64,000 bases of DNA. It comes from Paracoccus sp. S-4012. Its GTDB lineage: Bacteria > Pseudomonadota > Alphaproteobacteria > Rhodobacterales > Rhodobacteraceae. The notes beneath the pieces are model-generated. The model worked only from the letters and a program-made list of their open reading frames with translations, did no database searches and was not told the DNA's origin. Location of the stretch: positions 124,001 to 188,000 of the forward strand of contig NZ_WKKA01000001.1 in assembly GCF_009674885.1 (NCBI RefSeq), in the 5' to 3' direction. Below are positions 56,473-64,000 of the stretch, in pieces (position 1 is the stretch's first letter; every line of letters starts with the position of its first letter). A program made the position numbers and the translations under genes.

Positions 56473-56907
56473 ATGACGTCGATCCTGATCCTGAACGGCC
56501 CGAACCTGAACCTGCTGGGCACCCGCCAGCCCGAGGTCTATGGCCCGACCACGCTGGCCGACATCGAGGCGATGTGCCGCGAGGCGGCGGACCGGCTGGG
56601 TATCGAGGTCGCGTTCCTGCAGTCGAACCACGAGGGCGCGCTGATCGACGCCATCCATGCCGCGCGCGGGGTGCATCGGGGCATCGTCATCAACGCGGGC
56701 GCGCTGACCCATACCTCGGTCGCGCTGATGGATGCGCTGGCCTCGGTCGAGCTGCCGGTGGCCGAGGTGCACCTGTCGAACATCCACCGGCGCGAGGAGT
56801 TCCGCCACCGCTCCTACATCTCGCTGGTCGCGATCGGCATGATCGCAGGCTTCGGCCCGAAGGGCTACGTTCTCGCCCTCGAGGCGCTGTCGGAGCGGCT
56901 GGCATGA
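56473..56907 (+). CDS. aroQ: Type II 3-dehydroquinate dehydratase AroQ
   Basis: A 144-residue dodecameric-type dehydroquinase. [20 protein letters not shown] contains the catalytic arginine and tyrosine. [17 protein letters not shown] and [17 protein letters not shown] (catalytic histidine and arginine) complete the site. It forms 3-dehydroshikimate in aromatic amino-acid synthesis, or in reverse in quinate catabolism. The following MFS transporter overlaps it by ATGA, raising the chance of a quinate/shikimate uptake pair. Confidence 0.95.
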   Translation: MTSILILNGPNLNLLGTRQPEVYGPTTLADIEAMCREAADRLGIEVAFLQSNHEGALIDAIHAARGVHRGIVINAGALTHTSVALMDALASVELPVAEVHLSNIHRREEFRHRSYISLVAIGMIAGFGPKGYVLALEALSERLA

Positions 56908-58232
56908 GTGCGGCGATGCGGATGACCGTGGACGAGGCCCTCAGCCGCGGCGGTGCGGGCGCCTTCCAGCGGCGGATGCTGCTGATCTTCGGCCTCGTCT
57001 GGGCCGCGGATGCGATGCAGGTGATCGCGGTCGGCTTCTCGGCCCGCTCGATCGCTGACACCTTCGGCGTCACGGTCCCGGTCGCGCTGCAGACCGGGAC
57101 GCTATTCTTCCTCGGCATGTTCATCGGCGCGATGCTCTTCGGCCGCATCGCCGACCGGATCGGGCGGCGCAACGTGCTGCTGTTGACGGTGGGCCTCGAC
57201 GCGATCTTCGGCCTCGCCTCGGTCTTTGCGCCGGACTTCCAGACGCTGCTGATCCTGCGCTTCCTGACCGGCGCCGCGGTGGGCGGCACGCTGCCGGTGG
57301 ACTACGCCCTGATGGCCGAGTTCCTGCCGCCGAAGAACCGCGGACGTTGGCTCGTGCTGCTCGAGGGCTTCTGGGCGGTCGGCACGGTCATCATCGCCCT
57401 GACCGCCTGGGCCGCGAGCCTCGCCGGCCACCCGGAGGCGTTCCGCTGGATCTTCTTCGTCGCGGCGGTCCCGGCGCTGATCGGCATCTTCCTGCGCCTG
57501 CTGGTGCCGGAATCGCCCCTCTACCTGCTGCGCCGGAACCGCGAGCCCGAGGCGCGGCGGATCGTCTCGCGCATCCTCGCCACGAACCGGGCCGAGCCGC
57601 TGCCCACGGGCACGACCCTCAGCCTGCCGCAGCAGACGCCGACCGAGGGCGGCATCTTCGGCCCGGCGATGCGGCGGCTGACCTTCGCCGTGCTGGCCCT
57701 GTGGTTCGTGGTGTCGCTGGCCTATTACGGCGTCTTCACCTGGCTGCCGCCGCGGCTGGCCGAGGAGGGTTTCGGCTTCGTGCGCGGCTACGGGTTCCTG
57801 CTGTGGCTCGCCGTCGCGCAGCTGCCGGGCTACGCGCTCGCCGCTTGGGGGGTCGAGGCGATCGGGCGGCGGTGGACGCTAATGCTGTTCCTGGTCCTCT
57901 CGGCTGCGGGCTGCACGATCTTTGCGCTGGCCGCTTCGCCGATGGTCGTGGCGCTCGGCCTGACGCTGATGAGCTTCGCGCTGCTCGGCACCTGGGGCGC
58001 GCTCTACGCCTTCACGCCGGAGCTCTATCCGACCGACCTGCGTGGCACCGGCATGGGCACCGCTTCGGCCGCCGCGCGGCTGGCGGGGCTGCTTGCCCCT
58101 TCAGCCCTGGCGCCGATGGTGGTGGGGCGGGGGTTTCCCTTCGCCGCAGGGGTGTTCGCGGCGCTGCTGCTGCTGGGCGTGGTCGTGGCGCTGACGATCC
58201 GCGAGGAGACCCGCGGCCGGGCGCTCGACTGA
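56904..58232 (+). CDS. MFS transporter (SV2/NiaP/aromatic-acid type)
   Basis: A 442-residue twelve-helix major facilitator. [14 protein letters not shown] is the loop 2-3 signature, and [19 protein letters not shown] and [17 protein letters not shown] are the sugar-porter/SV2-like signatures. Relatives carry nicotinate, vanillate, benzoate, shikimate or similar acids. The ATG overlaps the aroQ stop (ATGA), so an aromatic or hydroaromatic acid such as quinate is the best guess. Confidence 0.88.
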   Translation: MSAAMRMTVDEALSRGGAGAFQRRMLLIFGLVWAADAMQVIAVGFSARSIADTFGVTVPVALQTGTLFFLGMFIGAMLFGRIADRIGRRNVLLLTVGLDAIFGLASVFAPDFQTLLILRFLTGAAVGGTLPVDYALMAEFLPPKNRGRWLVLLEGFWAVGTVIIALTAWAASLAGHPEAFRWIFFVAAVPALIGIFLRLLVPESPLYLLRRNREPEARRIVSRILATNRAEPLPTGTTLSLPQQTPTEGGIFGPAMRRLTFAVLALWFVVSLAYYGVFTWLPPRLAEEGFGFVRGYGFLLWLAVAQLPGYALAAWGVEAIGRRWTLMLFLVLSAAGCTIFALAASPMVVALGLTLMSFALLGTWGALYAFTPELYPTDLRGTGMGTASAAARLAGLLAPSALAPMVVGRGFPFAAGVFAALLLLGVVVALTIREETRGRALD

Positions 58233-58233
58233 C

Positions 58234-59145
58234 GTGACCGTCGCGATCCTGCTGGCCACCTACGACGGGGCGCGGTGGCTGCCGGAGCAACTGGCAAGCC
58301 TTGCGGCGCAGGGGGGCGTGGAGTGGCGGCTGGTCGCCGGGGACGATGGTTCATCGGACGCGACGCCCGCCATCTTGCGCGCCTTCGCAGCGGCGCATCT
58401 GGGACGGGTCGAGTTGCATGACGGCCCGCGCGCCGGGGTGGCCGCCCATTTCCGCATGCTCATGGCCCGCGCCGGGGAGGCAAAGTTTGCCGCCTTCTGC
58501 GATCAGGACGATGTCTGGGACGCCGACAAGCTCTCCCGCGCGATCCGCGCGCTCGCGCCGGTGGAGGGACCCGCGCTCTGGGCCGCGCGGGTGCGGTATG
58601 TGGACGAGGCGCGGCGGCCGCTGGGCCTGTCGCCGGGGCTCAGGCGGCCGGCGGGCTTCGGCCACGCGCTGATCCAGAACATCGCGCCGGGCAACAGCAT
58701 GGTCCTGAACCGCGCCGCGCTGCGGCTGCTGCAGGCGGCGGATGCCGAAGCCGGGCCGGTGCCGATCCATGACTGGTGGGCCTATCAGCTCGTGACCGGC
58801 GCGGGCGGCGCGGTGCTGTTCGAGGACGCGCCCTGCCTCGACTACCGCCAGCACGACGCGAACGCGATCGGCACGCCGCTCGGGCTGCGCGGGCTGGCGC
58901 GCCGGGCGACGCGGCTCGTGGGCGGGGATTACGGCAGGGCGCTCGCAGCCGGGCTGAAGCCGATCGCTGCCTCCGCGCATCGGCTGACCCCTGAGAACCG
59001 CGCGCGCCTTGACGCCCTGCAGGCGGCATTGGCGGCGCGGAGCGCGGCGCGCCGGATGGCCTTCCTCAGGGCCTCGGGGGCCTACGCCCAGCGGCCGGTG
59101 GCGAACCTCGCCCTGCGCGCCGCCGCGCTCGCCGGCTGGGGCTGA
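58234..59145 (+). CDS. Family 2 glycosyltransferase
   Basis: A 303-residue GT-A glycosyltransferase. VAILLATYDGARWLPEQLASL opens the nucleotide-binding fold, GDDGSSDATP and FCDQDDVW (the DxD region) are clear, and HDWWAYQLV follows. This set is typical of rhamnosyltransferase-like enzymes in O-antigen or capsule assembly. The GTG start begins one base after the MFS stop. No other surface-polysaccharide genes are near. Confidence 0.88.
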   Translation: MTVAILLATYDGARWLPEQLASLAAQGGVEWRLVAGDDGSSDATPAILRAFAAAHLGRVELHDGPRAGVAAHFRMLMARAGEAKFAAFCDQDDVWDADKLSRAIRALAPVEGPALWAARVRYVDEARRPLGLSPGLRRPAGFGHALIQNIAPGNSMVLNRAALRLLQAADAEAGPVPIHDWWAYQLVTGAGGAVLFEDAPCLDYRQHDANAIGTPLGLRGLARRATRLVGGDYGRALAAGLKPIAASAHRLTPENRARLDALQAALAARSAARRMAFLRASGAYAQRPVANLALRAAALAGWG

Positions 59146-59194
59146 CTTCCCGCTTGCAAGACCCGGGCCGGCCGGGCTAGCGAAGGGAACGGAC

Positions 59195-59366
59195 AACGGG
59201 AGACACCGGGCGGGCAACCGTCCGGGGCCGAAGGAGCAACCGCCCCGGTAAACTCTCAGGCGAAAAGAACCGCTGTTCGTGACGGACTCTGGAGAGTGGC
59301 GCAGCCGCGCCCGCCGAAGGGATAACGATCTCAGGCGCCCCGTCCGGGGCAGGGACAGAGGGGGCA
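59195..59366 (+). ncRNA. Tandem glycine riboswitch (gcvT RNA) upstream of gcvTHP
   Basis: Two glycine aptamers lie head to tail before gcvT. The first contains gccgaaggagcaa (from 59228) and ctctcaggc (59253-59261). The second begins at ggagag (59291), and has gccgaagggataac (from 59313) and ctcaggc (59330-59336), closing with ggacagaggggg (59353-59364). These are the strongly conserved blocks of the glycine riboswitch. It senses glycine to switch on the glycine cleavage operon. The gcvT ribosome site (gggagggg, near 59422) is 60 bases further, within a GC-rich segment that may form the expression platform. Confidence 0.95.
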
Positions 59367-59435
59367 TCGGCGGGCGATCGGACCCGCAGCGATGACGCCG
59401 GTGCCGGGAACGCGCCGGTCCGGGAGGGGACAGGC

Positions 59436-60605
59436 ATGGCTGATACGCCGGGCGGTTTGCGGCGGACGCCGCTCCACGATCTGCACCTCGCCCGCGGGGC
59501 GCGGATGGTGCCCTTCGCCGGCTGGGAGATGCCGGTCCAGTATCCGATGGGCGTGCTGGGCGAGCACAACCATACCCGCGCGAAGGCGGGTCTCTTCGAC
59601 GTCAGCCACATGGGCCAGATCGTGCTCCGGCCCGCGGTCGAATGGCCGAGCGGCCATGCCCGCCCGGCGGCGCATGAGGAGGTGAACGACCTCAAGCTGC
59701 GGCTGGAGACGCTGGTTGCCGCCGACGTGCTGGGCATCCCGCAGGGGCGGCAGCGATACGGGCTGTTCACCACGCCCGAGGGCGGGGTGCTGGACGACCT
59801 GATGATCGCGGACAAGGGCGACCACCTGCTCCTCGTCGTGAACGCGGCCAATGTCGAGGCGGATCTGGCGCATCTGCGGACGCTCGAGGGCACCGATGTC
59901 GTCCTGCTGGACGCCCGCTCGCTCATGGCACTGCAGGGGCCGGAGGCGGAGGCGGTGCTGGAGCGGCTCGTGCCGGGTGTGGCCGCGATGCGGTTCATGG
60001 ACGTGGCCGAGTTCGACTGGGACGGGGCGCGGCTGTGGGTCAGCCGCTCGGGCTACACCGGCGAGGACGGGTTCGAGATTTCCATCCCCGACCACCGCGC
60101 GGTGGAGTTCGCCGAGGCGCTGCTGGGTGACGAGGCGGTGGCGCTCATCGGCCTCGGGGCGCGGGATTCGCTGCGGCTGGAAGCGGGGATGCCGCTTTAT
60201 GGCAACGACATGGATGCCGGGACGACGCCCGGTTCCGCGGGCCTCGGCTGGTCGATCCCCAAGGTGCGGCGCACCGGCGGCGCTCGGGCGGGGGGCTTCC
60301 CCGGTGCCGAGCGCATCCTGGCAGAACTGGCCGAGGGCGCGAAGGCGACCCGGCGCGGCTTAAGGCCCGAGGGCCGCGCGCCGATCCGCGAAGGGGTGCC
60401 CCTCTACGAGGCCGAGACCGGCGGCGAGCCTATCGGCACCGTCCGCTCCGGCGGCTTCGGCCCGACCGTGGGCGGCCCGATTGCCACCGCCACGCTGCCC
60501 GCGCATCTCCCCGAGGGCGCCACCGTCTGGGCCGAGCTTCGCGGCAAGCGCATTCCCGCGACCATCGTGCCCCTTCCCTTCATCAAACCCTCCTACAAGC
60601 GCTGA
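59436..60605 (+). CDS. gcvT: Glycine cleavage system T protein (aminomethyltransferase)
   Basis: A 389-residue aminomethyltransferase. [35 protein letters not shown] and the [13 protein letters not shown] segment are GcvT landmarks; [16 protein letters not shown] carries the folate-binding region. It releases ammonia from the aminomethyl-lipoyl arm of GcvH and passes the carbon to tetrahydrofolate. A ribosome site gggagggg lies about seven bases before the ATG. It is the first gene after the riboswitch. Confidence 0.95.
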   Translation: MADTPGGLRRTPLHDLHLARGARMVPFAGWEMPVQYPMGVLGEHNHTRAKAGLFDVSHMGQIVLRPAVEWPSGHARPAAHEEVNDLKLRLETLVAADVLGIPQGRQRYGLFTTPEGGVLDDLMIADKGDHLLLVVNAANVEADLAHLRTLEGTDVVLLDARSLMALQGPEAEAVLERLVPGVAAMRFMDVAEFDWDGARLWVSRSGYTGEDGFEISIPDHRAVEFAEALLGDEAVALIGLGARDSLRLEAGMPLYGNDMDAGTTPGSAGLGWSIPKVRRTGGARAGGFPGAERILAELAEGAKATRRGLRPEGRAPIREGVPLYEAETGGEPIGTVRSGGFGPTVGGPIATATLPAHLPEGATVWAELRGKRIPATIVPLPFIKPSYKR

Positions 60606-60613
60606 GGTCAGAC

Positions 60614-60970
60614 ATGCTGCGTTACACCGAAGACCACGAATGGCTCCGCGCCGAGGGCGAGGAAGTCGTCGTGGGCATCACCGCCCATGCCGCCGAGCAG
60701 CTGGGCGACGTGGTGTTCATCGAACTGCCCGAGGTTGGGCGCGAGGTCACGAAGGGCGAGGAGATCGTGGTGATCGAGTCGGTCAAGGCCGCCTCCGAGA
60801 TCACCGCGCCGCTGGCCGGGACCATCACCGCCGTCAACGACGCGGTCGAGGCCGATCCCGGCAGCGTCAACAGCGACGCGGCGGCCGCGTGGTTCTTCCG
60901 CATCAAGCCCACCGAGCCCGACCTCACGGGCTTCATGGACGAGGCCGCCTATCAGGCGATGATCGGATAA
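60614..60970 (+). CDS. gcvH: Glycine cleavage system H protein
   Basis: A 118-residue lipoyl carrier. [12 protein letters not shown] opens the chain, and K58 in [11 protein letters not shown] is the lipoylation site. It shuttles the aminomethyl group between GcvP, GcvT and lipoamide dehydrogenase. It lies eight bases after gcvT and five before gcvP. Confidence 0.97.
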   Translation: MLRYTEDHEWLRAEGEEVVVGITAHAAEQLGDVVFIELPEVGREVTKGEEIVVIESVKAASEITAPLAGTITAVNDAVEADPGSVNSDAAAAWFFRIKPTEPDLTGFMDEAAYQAMIG

Positions 60971-60975
60971 CCGCC

Positions 60976-63813
60976 ATGCCCCTGCCCGTGACCGACTACG
61001 ATCCCTACGACTTCGCCAACCGCCGCCACATCGGCCCCTCGCCGGCCGAGATGGAGGAGATGCTGCGCGCGCTTGGCGTCGCCTCGCTCGACGCGCTGAT
61101 CGACGAGACGGTGCCGCCCTCAATCCGCCAGTCGGAGGCGCTCGGCTGGGAGCCGCTCAGCGAGCATGAGCTGCTGGCGAAGATGCGGGGGCTGGCCAAG
61201 CGCAACCCGCGCATGGTGAGCCTGATCGGGCAGGGCTATCACGGCACCGTCACCCCGCCCGCGATCCAGCGGAACATTCTGGAGAACCCGGCCTGGTATA
61301 CGGCCTACACGCCCTACCAGCCGGAGATCGCGCAAGGGCGGCTCGAGGCGCTGCTGAACTATCAGACGATGGTCTCGGACCTGACCGGGCTGCCGGTGGC
61401 GAACGCCTCGCTGCTGGACGAGGCGACTGCGGCGGCCGAGGCGATGGCGATGGCGCAGCGGTCCTCGAAGGCGAAGACCATGCGCTTCTACGCCGACGAG
61501 GCGCTGCACCCGCAGACGCTCGCGGTGGTGAACACGCGCGCGCAACCGCTGGGGATCGAGGTCGTGACCGGTCCCGCCGACGACGTGCCGGGCGATGTGT
61601 TCGGGGCGATCTTTCAGTATCCCGGCACGCATGGCGACCTGCCGGACCTGACCGCGCCCATTGCCGCCGTGAAGGCGGCGGGCGGCCTCGCGATCGTCGC
61701 GACCGACCTGCTGGCCCTCTGCCTGCTGAAATCGCCGGCCGAGATGGGCGCCGACATCGCCGTCGGCACCTCGCAGCGCTTCGGCGTGCAGATGGGCCAC
61801 GGCGGCCCGCATGCCGCCTTCTTCGCCTGCCGCGACGAGTTCAAGCGCGCCATGCCCGGCCGCATCGTCGGCGTCAGCGTGGATGCGCGCGGCAACCGCG
61901 CCTATCGCCTCGCGCTGCAGACGCGCGAGCAGCACATCCGCCGCGAGAAGGCGACCAGCAACGTCTGCACCGCGCAGGCGTTGCTGGCCGTCATGGCCGG
62001 CTTCTACGCCGTCTTCCACGGCCCCAAGGGCCTGCGCGCCATCGCCACCCGCATCCATCACCGCACCGCCCGCCTCGCCGCGGCGCTGAAGGCGGCGGGC
62101 GCGTCCGTCGCCAATGACAGCTTCTTCGACACGCTCACGGTCGAGGTCGGCATCGGCCAGACCGCGGTGATGACCGCCGCGCAGGACAACGGCATCCTGC
62201 TGCGCCGCGTCGGCCGCTCGCGCGTGGGCATCAGCGTGGACGAGACCACCACCGACGAGACCCTGAACCTCCTCCTCCGCAAGGCCTTCGGCAGCGAGGC
62301 GGGCCTGCCCGACGCGGCCCCCGAGGGCGTGCCGGAGGGGCTTGTCCGGACCTCGGACTACCTCACCCATCCGATCTTCCAGATGAACCGGGCCGAGTCC
62401 GAGATGATGCGCTACATGCGCCGCCTCAGCGACCGCGACCTCGCGCTCGACCGGGCGATGATCCCGCTCGGCTCCTGCACGATGAAGCTGAACGCCGCGG
62501 CCGAGATGATGCCGATCACCTGGCCGGAGTTCGCCGACGTCCACCCCTTCGCCCCGGTCGAGACCGTCAGCGGCTACCGCGAGATGCTGGCCGACCTCGA
62601 GGCGAAGCTCTGCGCCATCACCGGCTACGACGCCTTCTCGATGCAGCCAAACAGCGGCGCGCAGGGTGAGTATGCCGGGCTGCTGACGATCCAGAGCTAC
62701 CACCGCGCCAACGGCGACGATCAGCGGACGGTCTGCCTGATCCCCGTCAGCGCGCATGGCACCAACCCGGCTTCCGCCCAGATGGCCGGGATGGAGGTGG
62801 TGGTCGTCAAGTCCACCGCCACCGGCGACATCGACCTCGACGACTTCCGCGCCAAGGCCGAGGCCGCGGGCGACCGCCTCGCGGCCTGCATGATCACCTA
62901 CCCCTCGACCCACGGCGTCTTCGAGGAGACGGTGCGCGAGGTCTGCGACATCACCCACCGCTTCGGCGGGCAGGTCTATCTCGACGGGGCGAACATGAAC
63001 GCCCTCGTCGGGCTGGTGCGGCCGGGCGAGATCGGCAGCGACGTCAGCCACCTGAACCTGCACAAGACCTTCGCCATCCCGCATGGCGGCGGCGGGCCGG
63101 GCATGGGCCCGATCGGCGTCAAGGCGCATCTGGTCCCGCACCTGCCCGGCGACCCGCGCGACCCGGAGGCGGGGGCGGTCAGCGCCGCGCCCTTCGGCAG
63201 CGCCTCGATCCTGCTGATCTCATGGGCCTACATCCTGATGATGGGCGGCGCGGGGCTGACGCAGGCGACGCGGGTGGCGATCCTCAACGCCAACTACATC
63301 GCGGCGCGGCTGAAGGGGGACTATCCGGTCCTGTTCCTCGGCAATCGAGGGCGGGTCGCGCATGAGTGCATCCTCGACACCCGCCCCTTCGCCGCGCATG
63401 GCGTGACCGTGGACGACATCGCCAAGCGGCTGATCGACAACGGCTTCCACGCGCCGACGATGAGTTGGCCGGTCGCCGGCACGCTGATGGTCGAGCCGAC
63501 CGAGAGCGAGACCAAGGCCGAGCTCGACCGCTTCATCGCCGCCATGCTGGCGATCCGGGCCGAGATCGAGGAGGTGGCGCAGGGCCGCATCGACGCCGCC
63601 GCCAGCCCGCTGCGCCACGCGCCGCACACGGTCGAGGACCTCGTCGGGGACTGGGACCGCCCCTACCCGCGCGAGCAGGGCTGCTTCCCGCCCGGCAGCT
63701 TCCGGGTGGACAAGTACTGGCCGCCCGTGGGCCGCGTGGACAACGTCGCCGGCGACCGCAACCTGATCTGCACCTGCCCGCCGCTGGAGGCGTATCTGGA
63801 AGCGGCGGAGTAG
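60976..63813 (+). CDS. gcvP: Glycine dehydrogenase (decarboxylating) GcvP
   Basis: A 945-residue single-chain P protein, in which the N- and C-terminal halves are homologous. [18 protein letters not shown] starts the chain. The PLP lysine is K697 in [35 protein letters not shown] in the first half is the inactive counterpart. It decarboxylates glycine and loads GcvH. Length is in the normal range (about 950). The lipoamide dehydrogenase subunit is not in this operon. Confidence 0.97.
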   Translation: MPLPVTDYDPYDFANRRHIGPSPAEMEEMLRALGVASLDALIDETVPPSIRQSEALGWEPLSEHELLAKMRGLAKRNPRMVSLIGQGYHGTVTPPAIQRNILENPAWYTAYTPYQPEIAQGRLEALLNYQTMVSDLTGLPVANASLLDEATAAAEAMAMAQRSSKAKTMRFYADEALHPQTLAVVNTRAQPLGIEVVTGPADDVPGDVFGAIFQYPGTHGDLPDLTAPIAAVKAAGGLAIVATDLLALCLLKSPAEMGADIAVGTSQRFGVQMGHGGPHAAFFACRDEFKRAMPGRIVGVSVDARGNRAYRLALQTREQHIRREKATSNVCTAQALLAVMAGFYAVFHGPKGLRAIATRIHHRTARLAAALKAAGASVANDSFFDTLTVEVGIGQTAVMTAAQDNGILLRRVGRSRVGISVDETTTDETLNLLLRKAFGSEAGLPDAAPEGVPEGLVRTSDYLTHPIFQMNRAESEMMRYMRRLSDRDLALDRAMIPLGSCTMKLNAAAEMMPITWPEFADVHPFAPVETVSGYREMLADLEAKLCAITGYDAFSMQPNSGAQGEYAGLLTIQSYHRANGDDQRTVCLIPVSAHGTNPASAQMAGMEVVVVKSTATGDIDLDDFRAKAEAAGDRLAACMITYPSTHGVFEETVREVCDITHRFGGQVYLDGANMNALVGLVRPGEIGSDVSHLNLHKTFAIPHGGGGPGMGPIGVKAHLVPHLPGDPRDPEAGAVSAAPFGSASILLISWAYILMMGGAGLTQATRVAILNANYIAARLKGDYPVLFLGNRGRVAHECILDTRPFAAHGVTVDDIAKRLIDNGFHAPTMSWPVAGTLMVEPTESETKAELDRFIAAMLAIRAEIEEVAQGRIDAAASPLRHAPHTVEDLVGDWDRPYPREQGCFPPGSFRVDKYWPPVGRVDNVAGDRNLICTCPPLEAYLEAAE

Positions 63814-63848
63814 GGGCGGGAGACACGCGTTTGGCCCCGCGACCTCGC

Positions 63849-63877
63849 TTGACAACCCCCGCACCCCGCGCCAGATA
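63849..63877 (+). promoter_or_regulatory. Promoter of the tRNA-Ala gene
   Basis: A consensus ttgaca (63849-63854) is followed after 17 bases by cagata (63872-63877), a weak -10. The tRNA begins 13 bases later. The match and position fit a housekeeping sigma-70 promoter. Confidence 0.55.
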
Positions 63878-63889
63878 GGCCCCCGGTGC

Positions 63890-63965
<76 letters not shown>

Positions 63966-64000
63966 GGCACCGGTTCATGTGAGATTTGGGTTGGGCGCGG

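Noticed and set aside
61120..63141. A 673-codon minus-strand open frame opposite gcvP
   Set aside because: Shadow of gcvP, with no recognisable domain.
63814..63848. Intrinsic terminator after gcvP
   Set aside because: Only a loose ggggc/gcccc pairing with a long loop and no T tract; too weak to annotate.

Overview
The window is GC-rich DNA (by eye about two thirds G+C or more), densely packed with genes and with many ATGA or GTGA start/stop overlaps. Gene content points to a heterotrophic alphaproteobacterium of the Rhodobacterales type (Paracoccus/Rhodovulum/Roseobacter-like): several TRAP transporters, a HAAT-type ABC importer, Sox/flavocytochrome c genes, a BLUF photosensor and a riboswitch-controlled gcvTHP operon. 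This placement is inference from content; no rRNA or other species marker is present. No insertion sequence, prophage or CRISPR array was seen.

Layout. (1) 3-3158: the end of an isoquinoline 1-oxidoreductase-type molybdenum hydroxylase, its tri-haem cytochrome c and an XdhC-like maturation factor. (2) 3155-6133, minus strand: a short operon with an SDR, an acyl-CoA dehydrogenase and a small-molecule kinase. The last two are the separate halves of what is one protein in eukaryotic ACAD10/11. (3) 6170-15341: an amide/amino-acid region with an N-formylglutamate amidohydrolase, livGFHM, two paralogous cysteine hydrolases, a glutamine-synthetase-like ligase, an RpiR regulator and a binding protein. 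(4) 15500-20723: a translationally coupled sulfur operon (PPC-domain protein, fccA, fccB, TsuA-like transporter, second FccB-like flavoprotein, soxY, soxZ) with no soxXA, soxB or soxCD. (5) 20727-24184: a sulfotransferase, the radical-SAM enzyme AmrS and a Memo-AMMECR1 fusion. (6) 24154-30931: a MocA-like nucleotidyltransferase, a PaoABC-type aldehyde oxidoreductase and a BisC/DMSO-reductase-family enzyme.

(7) 30932-41824, minus strand: eleven co-directional genes, probably one operon, divergent from a MarR regulator at 41976. In transcription order they encode a Rieske oxygenase reductase, its alpha and beta subunits, an SDR, a fused TRAP permease, its binding protein, a thiolase, an acyl-CoA ligase, a tandem-PPC protein and another SDR. 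No ring-cleavage enzyme is present. (8) 42537-48901, minus strand: TRAP dctPQM, pobA, a maleylpyruvate isomerase-like GST and a 3-hydroxybenzoate 6-hydroxylase-like enzyme. This cluster also holds a truncated fumarylpyruvate hydrolase and what looks like the tail of a UspA gene.

(9) 49014-59145: housekeeping and accessory genes: topoisomerase IB, a lipoprotein with a stop codon in its signal peptide, a BLUF protein, SDR, aldo-keto reductase, nitronate monooxygenase, FadJ-type enzyme, aroQ, an MFS transporter and a glycosyltransferase. (10) 59195-63965: tandem glycine riboswitch, gcvT, gcvH, gcvP and tRNA-Ala(CGC).

The overall theme is catabolism of aromatic and organic acids, amides and reduced sulfur. 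The best candidates for undescribed biology are the eleven-gene Rieske/CoA/PPC operon, the reduced fcc-soxYZ operon with two flavoproteins, the duplicated-hydrolase/ligase amide cluster, and the fused Memo-AMMECR1 protein with its radical-SAM partner.
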